Below the pieces are notes generated by a model. The model saw nothing but the letters and a program-made list of their open reading frames with translations. It did not search any database and was not told the DNA's origin. From Euperipatoides rowelli (Eukaryota; Onychophora; Udeonychophora; Euonychophora; Peripatopsidae), in the NCBI GenBank assembly GCA_003024985.2, contig PXIH01S0008751.1: a stretch of 10,241 bases of DNA, one strand, 5' to 3'. Both the position numbers and the translations under genes were made by a program. Each line of letters begins with the position of its first letter. Position 1 is the stretch's first letter. Below are positions 1 through 7,779 of this stretch, piece by piece.

Positions 1-604
1 AAAAAAAGGTTATCAAAAATTTTTGAAAGAGGGTGTCAAAAATCAACCGGGCCCCGTGTACCAAACAGTCATGCTACGCCTCTGCATCGTGGAACTAAAT
101 TTGAGTGAAGGACTGAGTTGTAATAATCGGAAGAGGGGGGTGTAGACCTGCTTAAACAGTGATTATGGGCTAAAAAGTCCCAATGAAAAAATGCTACTAG
201 CCAGCCCATAAAGCCTGACTAGTCTGATTAGTTTCTGCTAAACATAGGCCCAATTCCCAGTAAATGGAAAAAAAAAAAACAGGCATATTAACATAATCAT
301 TGCGATTTATTTTTGCTGCTATTGCTTTCTCTGCTAGACTGTTAGTCCTACCACTGACAAATACCGAATTTGAACTCACCATACCCAAAATTCATTACAA
401 AAATGCAAAGGAACTTCACCCACTGGGACTTTTTAAGCAGATCCAATAAAAATTTTGTCCACCTCAGGCTTATTAGGGGCCTAATTACTATTTTTCTTAG
501 GGATTCTAAAATTGTATTCATTCATCTGGGAAGGAATTACATTTTTTTTTTACCCAAACTAACTAAAATGTTAAGAAATGTCATAAAACCATAAACAATA
601 AAAC
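1..604. other. Left flank, no recognisable gene
   Basis: I see no credible coding region here on either strand. The short open frames (up to about 74 codons) have no recognisable motif and are what AT-rich DNA gives by chance. The first 150 bases are somewhat more GC-rich than what follows, with a GGGCCC near position 50 and a run of six G around 136-141, and may be the edge of a repeat that begins outside the window. An A12 tract lies at 268-279 and a T-rich stretch near 541-551. Nothing else can be assigned. Confidence 0.5.
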
Positions 605-1023
605 AAAAGGTCAACTCAACATTTATACAATACAGACAACTTAGTATTCAATATACATATAAGGTACAGGAATGATTGCAGTCTTATTATGAGATGGCCA
701 TTGGATCATAATCTGTTTTTCAAAGTACTCATGGAATTACATGCTTCACCAAATATAGTAAAATGGATTATTTGATTTTTAATAAGTAGAAGGCAAATTG
801 TTAGAAAACCTGATGAACAAAAAGAAATAGAATATCATGAAGTACCACAAGGTTCAGTGCTGGGAAGTATGATGTTTATAACCACTACAAATAATTTAGC
901 AAAGAAATTATATCACAAATGAAAGTTTATAATGACCTCAATGTAATAGTATAGGATAAGTCCAATGTAAATGAATTAACACAAATTAATGCCAAAAAAT
1001 AGATATAGTGTAGATGTAATGAA
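605..1023 (+). pseudogene. LINE reverse transcriptase relic, 5' part (CR1/L2/Jockey-like)
   Basis: This is part of the reverse transcriptase (RT) of a non-LTR retrotransposon, the enzyme that copies element RNA into DNA at a nicked target. One frame runs from 605 to 920 with a single internal TGA (773-775). It reads RSTQH near the start, then LDHNLFF (701-721, end of RT palm block A), SRRQIV (785-802) and EVPQGSVLG (839-865), the hallmark block before the catalytic box. A +/-1 frameshift near 900-919 leads into a second frame with VYNDLNVIV (925-951), which sits where YADD is expected: one residue is lost and the remaining first position is Asn, not Asp. Stops follow at 952, 997 and 1003. The usual KAFD segment before DHN seems deleted. 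N-terminal endonuclease and any ORF1 are absent. The second half of the enzyme continues at 1826. VPQGSVLG followed by a YADD-type box is typical of the CR1/L2/Jockey group; the exact clade is uncertain. Confidence 0.85.
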
Positions 1024-1026
1024 GTC

Positions 1027-1061
1027 GGGGGAAATCCGTTCATCGAGGTAATTCCGTGCAT
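1027..1061 (+). repeat. Two tandem copies of the GGGG-AATTCCGTG motif
   Basis: GGGGGAAATCCGTTCATC is followed immediately by GAGGTAATTCCGTGCATC. The two 18-bp units match at 13 or more positions. They form the left end of the inserted repeat and point in the same direction as the pair at 1381-1420. Confidence 0.6.
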
Positions 1062-1374
1062 CAAATTTTTCATATTAGGTAATGCATTTAATGAATCTAT
1101 CTAGTAGATTCCCTCTTCTGGTTGCAATATGCACCGATAATTGATAGAAATAATTTTTAAATATGATTAAATAAATGTGCAAGCGTGGAAAAATGAAAAT
1201 CAAATATTTCTTATTTTTTGACTTAAGAAAATAAGAGAATTAGCTAATTTTTTTAATTCAATAATTTTTAGTCAAATATATTCTTAAATGGTAGTGTTTA
1301 GAGACTGTTTTCATGTATAGTTTACTTAATTAAGACAAAAGGTTTGCCTGCTAGTATAAATTAAATTTTGAAAC

Positions 1375-1420
1375 ATGAATGGGGGTAATTCTGTGAAACA
1401 CGAATGGGGTAATTCCATGG
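1375..1420 (+). repeat. Second tandem pair of the GGGG-AATTCCGTG motif
   Basis: CATGAATGGGGGTAATTCTG is followed by CACGAATGGGGTAATTCCAT, a direct repeat with a period of about 24 bp. It has the same motif and orientation as the left-end pair, and sits inside the insertion just before the ATT microsatellite. Confidence 0.6.
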
Positions 1421-1428
1421 TCTAACCC

Positions 1429-1485
1429 TATTATTATTATGGTTAATATTGTTATTATTATTGATATTATTATTTTTATTATCAT
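1429..1485 (+). repeat. Imperfect ATT microsatellite
   Basis: A stretch of TTATTATTAT interrupted by GGTTAATATTG, then more ATT/TTA units. It is a simple-sequence tract within the inserted repeat and has no coding value. Confidence 0.8.
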
Positions 1486-1579
1486 TCATGAAAAACTCAA
1501 AATAATTAAGAATTTCATCTTTTTTTTTTACTAATTTTAAAAAAGCTTACTATGTTGTTTTTCATATTCAGTAACAATG

Positions 1580-1634
1580 CACGGAATTCCCCCACACAAA
1601 CACGGAATTTCCCCAAGGGTGGGGGAATTCCGTG
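1580..1634. repeat. Perfect 14-bp inverted repeat plus a third motif copy
   Basis: CACGGAATTCCCCC (1580-1593) is the exact reverse complement of GGGGGAATTCCGTG (1621-1634). Between them lies CACGGAATTTCCCC (1601-1614), a one-mismatch direct copy of the first. The 14-bp arms around 27 bases could form a cruciform or RNA hairpin. A more degenerate copy (CCCGAAATTCCCCCC, 1798-1812) closes the insertion on the right. Confidence 0.85.
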
Positions 1635-1825
1635 AAAATGCCATTTTGTACTATTTTCAATATTTACTAAATTTGATATAGTTTTGCATGAAATGTGTAT
1701 ATACATTTAAAAGTAGGATAACTAAGGATCACTTTCATGTATAAACATTTATCTTAACTTTAACTATTTTGCAACGAAAACAAATCTTGCTTAGGTGCCC
1801 GAAATTCCCCCCACTTCCCCTAAGA

Positions 1826-2427
1826 GAATGTGGAATGACTATCATCAAAAAAAAAAAAACTTACGTGATGGTCCATAATTTACGAAGCCTCCTTGCATTA
1901 TTGAGTTGGAGGTATAAAACGAGAAAATTAAAATGGTGACTTTGTGCAGAATTCTAGTCATCCATGTACAAGACAATTTAAATTGGAATATGCAGGTGGA
2001 TTATATAACTTTAAATACAAACAAAAAGTTTTATATGTTATATAGATTAAAAAGAATAAAAATGGATTTGTCTGCCTTAAAGTTTGTGTAAGTAACCTAC
2101 ATTATACCAAGATTGTTCTATAGTGTGGTTCAACTCATTATGAATAATGTGAACAGATAGAAACAGTGCAAAAATGAGCTCTAGAATATTTCTGGGGAAA
2201 ATAACTTCAATTACCTTGAATCATTTTCAACATTGAATTTGAAATTGTTAAAAGAAAGAAGAAAAATATTGCAAAACAAGTTCATTAAAAACGTTTTTAA
2301 AGAGTATAAAGAATTTCTGCCTAACAAAAATATGGAAACACAGTATCAGGGCATAACACTCCAGGATCCATCAATGCCTGTTTGCATACAGGCATTGATC
2401 CATCATTCTATTAAAATTTACTTTTAA
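1826..2427 (+). pseudogene. LINE reverse transcriptase relic, 3' part (thumb and C-terminus)
   Basis: This continues the reverse transcriptase begun at 605-1023. After the insertion the frame reads ECGMTI, then an A13 tract (1847-1859) and KTYVMVHN, matching the post-catalytic GMTIN...KKTK...MVI pattern of these enzymes. A frameshift leads to a frame with IHVQDNLNWN (1960-1989, the LGV-DNLNWN thumb block) and FYMLYRLKR (2029-2055), with a stop at 2089. A further shift gives QIETVQK (2154-2174), where the family has IERVQKRALRII, then a stop at 2175. The last frame, about 2212-2427, reads FNYLES...LNLKLLKERRK...KFIKNVF, the SYEEAL..LNLxxLxxRR...KF tail known from CR1/L2/Jockey-type LINEs in animals. 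At least three frameshifts and several stops show a dead copy. The last 25 or so codons overlap a palindrome and may not be original coding sequence. The 3' end of the element probably lies shortly after 2400. Confidence 0.85.
2370..2399 (+). repeat. Perfect 12-bp-arm hairpin at the LINE 3' end
   Basis: ATCAATGCCTGT (2370-2381) and ACAGGCATTGAT (2388-2399) are exact reverse complements around a 6-base loop, TTGCAT. It lies at the end of the LINE coding frame. Known L2-type LINEs carry a 3' stem-loop recognised by their reverse transcriptase, so this may be the relic of such a signal, though a chance local inverted duplication is also possible. Confidence 0.8.
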
Positions 2428-2429
2428 AT

Positions 2430-3732
2430 CCTGTTCTTAATTGTTAATATTCAATCTAAAAGTAATGTATAACATTTGTAATAATAAATCATATAAAATA
2501 ATTTAATTAAAACATAAATCCATTTTGGGCTAAGGTTTTAAAAAAAATAATTTTTTATTTGTAGTTTTAATATGTATTAGCCTATTACAAATATATTTAT
2601 AGCAAAAATTATATGGAATTAATAATAATAATAATAATAACAATAACAAGAAGAACAGTGTTGAAACACATGTAAACAGAATATTGTAAATTAATGTACT
2701 ATATCTAAAACTAATAATAAAAAAAATCAGCACACATCAAACATCATATAAAAACAAAATATATAAAATATAATAAGAAAATTAAGCAATTATGTAAAAA
2801 TTATTCAAACAAATTAACATATTGACGTTTGAAACTTTTGACAAACAGCAAATCAGGATTTAACATCATACAGTATTATTTATTTTTTTAATAAGTGATT
2901 TATCAATTATTATTTTTTTAATTGATTTATGTTTAGTTTCACCTAAAAATATTTGTTTAATTAATAAATTTGGAAAATTTAAACTGAAACATATAAAATT
3001 TGCAAGTTTCTACGCTGTTTACAAAAAATAAAACCCAGATGCTGACGTTAAATTGATGTAGTCAAAGGATAAAATCTCGCTGGTTTTGGCTGGAAGAAAT
3101 GCATATCTGAGATCCAGACTTAATTCATGACTTCTTTATGTTATTGTTTAGAAAAATAGTCAACAAAAGTTTTATAAAGTTTTGAAGAAGAAAAAAAAAA
3201 ACAGAGAAAAAAGTGATTTTCTTAGCATCAATATGGGATTGAAGTCAATTTTAAGAAAAAAAAAAAAAAAAAAACTCTTTAGGCTTTTATATGTTAGCTT
3301 ATTAACTTTACACGATAATGAGAACTAATTAACTTTTATTTCCAAAGTTTTTAATAATATTTCTTAAACATTCTTAGAGATTATATTTTTTAATCAAATA
3401 AAAACTTATTTTCAGCCTACTGGTGTTTGTTTCAAATTGTCTTTATAAAAACCACTAACTGCAAATAAAAAATAAATGAATAAAGTTTTGAATCACTGAT
3501 CTACATTCTGATTGGTCTGTGAAGGAAACATCCCTATCTTGGTCTGACAACCAGTCAACCACTGTAACTGGAATCCGCGTGAGATTTTTCTGGCAAAATA
3601 CGTCATAAGTATGGTCGATAATTTGATATATATTGGCATTTATGGACCAAATATAACAAATTGATTAGTTAAACAAGAATTTTTATACAAAAATACAAAT
3701 AAATCAATGAAGTTGAAATAGGCATTGATAAA
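2430..3732. other. AT-rich stretch, no gene seen
   Basis: There is no credible coding frame on either strand. It holds an AAT microsatellite (about 2617-2646) and A-tracts at 3191-3201 and 3256-3274 (19 A). A slightly more GC-balanced patch at 3040-3120 and 3500-3610 includes ATTGG (a CCAAT-box core on the minus strand) near 3511, but nothing nearby suggests a promoter. Part of 3600-3730 may be the 3' untranslated region of the minus-strand LINE. Confidence 0.5.
2617..2646 (+). repeat. AAT trinucleotide microsatellite
   Basis: About nine consecutive AAT units, followed by imperfect AAC/AAG units. A simple-sequence repeat with no associated gene. Confidence 0.85.
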
Positions 3733-3751
3733 CCACTTGCAAAACAAGTGG
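3733..3751. repeat. Small perfect hairpin, possibly in the 3' UTR of the minus-strand LINE
   Basis: CCACTTG (3733-3739) and CAAGTGG (3745-3751) flank a 5-base loop. It lies about 155 bases beyond the end of the minus-strand LINE reading frame and could belong to that element's 3' untranslated region. No poly-A tail (poly-T on the plus strand) marks the element's end. Confidence 0.55.
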
Positions 3752-3790
3752 ATTAAACAAAATTCAATCAATTAACACATAGTAATACAC

Positions 3791-3807
3791 AAAAAAAAAA
3801 AAAAAAA
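3791..3807 (+). repeat. A17 homopolymer
   Basis: Seventeen consecutive A. On the minus strand this is poly-T, so it is not the tail of the minus-strand LINE. Confidence 0.85.
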
Positions 3808-3905
3808 CAGGAAAAAAATAATAACACAACTACAATCAATCTATCATTTAACCATTTTTGTTCATATACAGAGAAGAATAACATAACAGTATCACTTTTA
3901 TTAAG

Positions 3906-4240
3906 CTAATTGACTTGCTTTAAAAAATAAGACCACAGCCTAAATTTACATTTATTAAACAAAATGTTGTTTCTTACCTTCCACATCACAAAACATATAA
4001 AAATCAGGTACCAAGCATATGATTTACTCCTAACCAAAAACATAAATAAGGATACCAGATCTCCATGGGCAAAGTGAAATTCCACAAAAGGACCCATGAT
4101 GAACCTCAAATTCGCAAAGTATGGACATTCAAACGATATGTGGCTTATGTCATTCGTCGCATCGCAAATCCAACATTTAGTATCCACATCCATCCTATAT
4201 CATCCACAAAGCCTCACTTCATAAACAAAGCTTCATGAGC
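3906..4240 (-). pseudogene. C-terminal CCHC zinc-knuckle domain of the L1/Tx1-type LINE
   Basis: The end of the minus-strand LINE reads ALFYEVRLCG, a stop, then YRMDVDTKCWICDATNDISH and onward. The spacing C-x2-C-x7-H-x4-C (Cys at 4175-4173 and 4166-4164, His at 4142-4140, Cys at 4127-4125) is the RT-associated zinc-binding motif (zf-RVT type) found at the C-terminus of many LINE ORF2 proteins, where it helps bind nucleic acid. All four metal ligands are intact. The following FICFVMWKVRNNILFNK matches the WxxRN tail common after this motif. The frame ends at TAA (3906-3908). It is out of phase with the upstream RT, so it is only part of a broken gene. Confidence 0.82.
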
Positions 4241-5820
4241 AAGCTTAAACAAAAAAAAAAAATCACATAAGTTTGGAACTATTTTCAAATGTCCAAAGTC
4301 CTTCAAAATCATCTTCAAGTATCTTGGTGCTATGTTCACATGGACATCCTCATGCAATAAAGCATAATAGGCTACATTTTATAAGAAAACCTAGTGATTC
4401 CAGCTACATTGAAACTGTCCACCAACTAAGCATGTGCATAAAACAACCCAAAATAACAGATTTGACCTTGGTATCACCGGCGGAGGCATATACTTAGGCA
4501 CTACAACTAATGCATGAGCAACCTTTTGCATAAACCTCCTCAGAGTGATATGAGCATTAGCTCTAGATACACAGAACATCATCTCTATTTAATGCAGTGC
4601 AAGTCCACCCTTTGCTATCGATCTACACAATATTGCTCTACCAACTGGAACCAGTTTTGTATTCCATAATATCTTATTAACCAGACAATATATTTCCCTT
4701 ATGAAAGAACCAGTAAAGTTCACATGACTCATAGAAAAAATCATCTTAGGGATCAAATAGGCACTAGCAATTTTAATTTAGTCAACAAAGATATATATTT
4801 CCCATCCCGCATCAATCTGGCTCCCCGAAAATACTCTAGAATTGACTCCTGCACTTTCCATCTCATGACTCGATCCAAGAAAGGAAAAGGCAGGCCCAGT
4901 ACCTTATTGGGTAGAGACTTAGAAAAAGCATTGCCTATCTTGTTAGAAAATGGAAACCTTATAAAAGTATTTTCTTTATTAATTACAGAGTCTGTTTCCT
5001 CTGAAAATAAATTTACTATGTTCATAATCTGAGGCAGATACCGATAGTTGTCCAATACAATGGTAACATCGTTCACATACGAGAATATTGCTAGCTTCAA
5101 ATTAAGAGCTTCCACATAGATTCCCCTATCCAGATCCTCTACACGCCTGATCAACTGGACTATATATATAGCAAAAAGGTTGGTACTTAGCGCTGAGCCT
5201 TATGTAATACCTATCTTTATAATGCCATAAGAATATAATCTGGTATTCAACTTAATCATCACATGCTTATTTGCAAAATAGTTAATAAGAGCTCTGGTCA
5301 AAGTAGATTTACCAAAAAATGCCTTCACATGTGAAGTTAGATAAGGGTGATTGACATTATCGAATGCCTTGGCTATGTCCAAAAATATAACACAAGCATT
5401 ATGTAATTTCTGTGCCTTAATTTAATATAAGGTAGCCTGTAATATCGATAATGCATCACAAATATATTTACCTTTCAATGAGAACTGGAAAGCAGACAAC
5501 AGATCAGGTAAGTAAGTTGAAAGTTTCTCAATAAGGATTTTCACAAAATAAAATATTTTTGACTCAATGTTTTGAATATTAATTGGCCGCATCTTAGAAA
5601 GACTGACCATAGAAGTCATATCACAATTCTTATTATGAAAGTAAATTAGGTATGAGTTTATCATAGGCCTATACAAAAAATATTTTGTACACCACAGCCT
5701 AAAAAAGCGGAATAAACAAATGAGACAACTTATTAAAAATACCATAGCTGACCATATCTGGTACAGAGAACATTTTTTATTTATCTGTTTTAAAGCATGT
5801 CATACAGTATTATCAAGTCC
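3906..5820 (-). pseudogene. L1/Tx1-type LINE ORF2 relic, 5'-truncated
   Basis: Read on the minus strand, this is the reverse transcriptase part of a second LINE, unrelated to the one at 605-2427. From 5820 to 4753 one frame is kept, with only three internal stops (5800-5802, 5422-5424, 5200-5202, the last where QG is expected). It shows the family's blocks in order: GLD at the truncated start, KMRPINI, FQFSLKGKYI, FLDIAKAFDNVNH (palm A), LNTRLYSYGIIKIGIT then GSALSTNLFAIYI (palm B), and FSYVNDVTIVLD (5085-5050) for the catalytic YxDD box, here YVND. FS...INKENT follows. A frameshift near 4760 leads to YLIPKMIFSM and AKGGLALH, with a stop at 4589. Another shift precedes the C-terminal zinc knuckle. 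The AP endonuclease domain that normally precedes RT is absent, consistent with 5' truncation on insertion, and the element is dead. L1/Tx1 placement rests on the AKAFD, LSxxLFAxYI and C-terminal patterns. Confidence 0.88.
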
Positions 5821-6640
5821 ATAGAAATAAAAACTCTTCTATTATAAATAAAAATATTTTATTAATATCCAATATTATATGGTAATAAAAATTAAACCAA
5901 GGGAATAATATATTTTTTAGCCTAATCCATATACAAACTAAAGTTATCTTGAACCAAATTATTTTCTTATTTTGTTTACATTCTTGATTTTAATTGTGGG
6001 CTTATTTTTTAAATTTTTTGTTTATTTAAATTTTACTGTATTTTTTTCTATTTCCTTTGTTTATTGTAAATATTATCTTAAGATAAAACCTGCAAGAACA
6101 TCTATGGTTGAAAACCTTTTTTTTTTTTTTTTAAATAATTTTATGCTACAGGTCTTTTAAATATAATGAACAACAAAATACTGGCTTTAAACAATACATA
6201 AATGACAAATATTTTTACTTTTAAAAAAAAAAAAAAAATCTGTGGATAAATTAAATGCAAAAACATTTTTTCCTGGAATTTGAAGTGATACTAAAATTTG
6301 TTTTGATATTTTATCCACTGTTGAAAGCCTAAATAACTTCTCTTTATTTTACAATTTCTGTAACCAGATTTACATTTAGGAACAATACAAATAAATAGCT
6401 TGGATGATTACATTTTTTTTAATTTTCTGCAGGCAATTATGCATTATTTCTCTCTTATTATACCAATCAGTAAATTATATTCAATTTTCTGCGTTATTAA
6501 TTTTAAATTACATTTTTACATATGTTTGAACAAATGACCTGAAAGATCAACTATTTATTTACTTATTTAAAATGAGAATATTTTCTGATTACTACAGAAC
6601 TATGTTGACATCTTAAATATCATCTGCTTCTGGGCTCCTG
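5821..6640. other. AT-rich stretch, no gene seen
   Basis: No convincing coding frame. The longest plus-strand frame (5972-6160) is a Phe-rich product of T-runs and has no start context or family resemblance. A T-tract lies near 6118-6132 and an A-tract near 6223-6238. I looked on the minus strand for the missing LINE endonuclease and found none, which supports truncation of that element near 5820. Confidence 0.6.
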
Positions 6641-6647
6641 TATCCCA

Positions 6648-6674
6648 CTGGGGGAGTTCAGAACACTCCCCCAG
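6648..6674. repeat. Perfect GC-rich hairpin
   Basis: CTGGGGGAGT (6648-6657) and ACTCCCCCAG (6665-6674) are exact reverse complements around a 7-base loop. It is conspicuous because the flanks are AT-rich. There is no U-run directly after it and no gene before it, so a terminator role is not supported. It could be the end of a small palindromic element. Confidence 0.85.
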
Positions 6675-6796
6675 ACTCCTATTTATTTAAAAAAAAAAAT
6701 CACAGGACAATCTTAATCTGAATACATATCTCCCTTCCCCCCACATTATCATAGAAATGCTCCCATATCGCTGATATCACCATGAGTGTAGCCATA

Positions 6797-6803
<7 letters not shown>

Positions 6804-6827
<24 letters not shown>

Positions 6828-6829
6828 GG
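6804..6829 (+). repeat. TG microsatellite running into a G13 tract
   Basis: About six TG units lead directly into thirteen consecutive G (6817-6829). Such tracts are unstable and may form unusual structures; the exact length may differ between reads. Confidence 0.9.
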
Positions 6830-6852
6830 TACCTATATAATATACTGTATAG

Positions 6853-6951
6853 GCCAATATTTTTGATAAGCTTTTTTTTTTGGTTGGTGTAACACTTTGT
6901 TAGGTTATGAGCTAGCCTAATTTTTTGATAAGCCCCCCCCCCCCCTCCCCC
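6853..6951 (+). repeat. Direct repeat with TTTTTGATAAGC, ending in a C13 tract
   Basis: GGCCAATATTTTTGATAAGC, from about 6853, recurs in similar form as AGCCTAATTTTTTGATAAGC about 60 bases later. The first copy is followed by a T-run and the second by thirteen C (6933-6945), then TCCCCC. The C-tract is complementary in length to the G13 tract about 100 bases upstream. Confidence 0.6.
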
Positions 6952-7034
6952 GACTATGCTCTTGGATGTCCAGGTTTGAGAAATAAAAAATATGGTAAGC
7001 CTGTACAGTGTACATAACTCCTTGTTACATTTTG

Positions 7035-7688
7035 TTAGGGTGGGGTACTATAAAAAAGATTAGATATTTTTTCACCTTTCTTAAAAATTTAGTATGGTAA
7101 GTTTAGGACTTAAAACATATATTCTAGAGTTAAAAAAACATCATAGGTTATAAAAGGTTAATTCCAATTTATGAAATTTAGATCTAATTATTTTGTGTAA
7201 AACAAACCAAACCCTATGTTTCTAACTTTAAGAGTTATTTTGAAAATCGATTATTTTTGGACTTAAAATTTTTTTTCAATACCAAGACTTTCGAGTTATT
7301 TTCAAATATTTTATCACATAATGTATTGTAAATCATCCACACCTTCAGAAAACTTATTTTTATAACTTTCTGTGATACCATAGGGTGGGGCAGCGGTTAA
7401 AAAAAAAAAAAAATGGAAAGTGAAAAATAAAGATGGAGAAATATTAGATAATGCTATAGTTTAAAGTTATTATTATTATTTTATTCATAACAGTCCAAAT
7501 CCAATGTTTCTATGATAAACTATATTCTCCCAAAACATTATGGGCAAAATATGATTTTATTAAATTCCTTAGTTAGCAAAAGTAACTATGTAAACTCAAC
7601 ATTGACTGATATAAATGTTTTTTTTTTATTGGGGTGCCGTTAAATAAAGAGTTCATATATGTTAATGAAAATGAGGCTGGGGCAACTT
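7035..7688 (+). repeat. Non-coding region with recurrent GGGTGGGG motifs
   Basis: TTAGGGTGGGGTA (7035-7047) and ATAGGGTGGGGCA (7380-7392) are close copies about 345 bases apart. Weaker related copies lie at 7629-7640 (TTGGGGTGCCGT) and 7673-7688 (GAGGCTGGGGCAACTT). Short direct repeats such as GGACTTAAAA (7107 and 7259, approximately) and GAGTTATTTT (7232 and 7293) also occur. No coding frame is present. This looks like old dispersed or nested repeats rather than one clean tandem array. Confidence 0.4.
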
Positions 7689-7779
7689 GAAGTGCTACAT
7701 CAAAAATGTGCCTTTTGAAACCCAAAGTAACGTCATAAAATCGGAACGACTATCATTTTGAAAATTATTGGTTGAATTC

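Larger units (their letters stand above)
1024..1825. mobile_element. About 800-bp non-coding repeat inserted into the LINE
   Basis: This block interrupts the LINE between the catalytic box and the thumb region of its reverse transcriptase. The codons on the left end ...AAT GAA (1018-1023) and resume on the right as GAA TGT GGA ATG (1826-1837) in a consistent frame, which suggests a 3-bp GAA target duplication. The block begins GTCGGGGGAAATCC and ends CCCCCCACTTCCCCTAAGA. The outer 24 bases (1021-1044 against the reverse complement of 1794-1817) match at about 17 of 24 positions, so the ends are roughly inverted-repeat in character. Inside are several copies of a motif near GGGGAATTCCGTG and an ATT microsatellite. 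There is no transposase or other coding signal, so this would be a non-autonomous element. I cannot assign a superfamily. Exact ends are uncertain by several bases, and an alternative element span is 1021-1817. Confidence 0.6.

Noticed and set aside
1515-1706. Minus-strand 63-codon frame inside the insert, considered as a transposase remnant
   Set aside because: It spans the palindromic motifs and shows no DDE-type or DNA-binding features.
2530-2733. Minus-strand Leu-rich frame
   Set aside because: The poly-Leu run is a translation of the AAT microsatellite.
3500-3600. Possible promoter patch with a CCAAT-type box
   Set aside because: There is no coding start, TATA arrangement or transcript evidence nearby, and single short words are expected by chance.
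4724-5032. Plus-strand open frame of 102 codons
   Set aside because: It lies antisense over the reverse transcriptase of the minus-strand LINE, whose motifs are clear. The plus-strand translation has no recognisable features.
2861-5812. Shared word CATACAGTATTAT at about 2866 and 5801, considered as a target duplication flanking the minus-strand LINE
   Set aside because: The positions do not fit either end of the LINE well: one copy lies inside the RT coding frame near 5801 and the other lies about 1 kb past the coding end. It is probably chance.
5972-6160. Phe-rich 62-codon frame resembling a membrane segment
   Set aside because: The hydrophobic composition comes directly from T-rich DNA, and T-runs such as 6118-6132 give poly-Phe in this frame.
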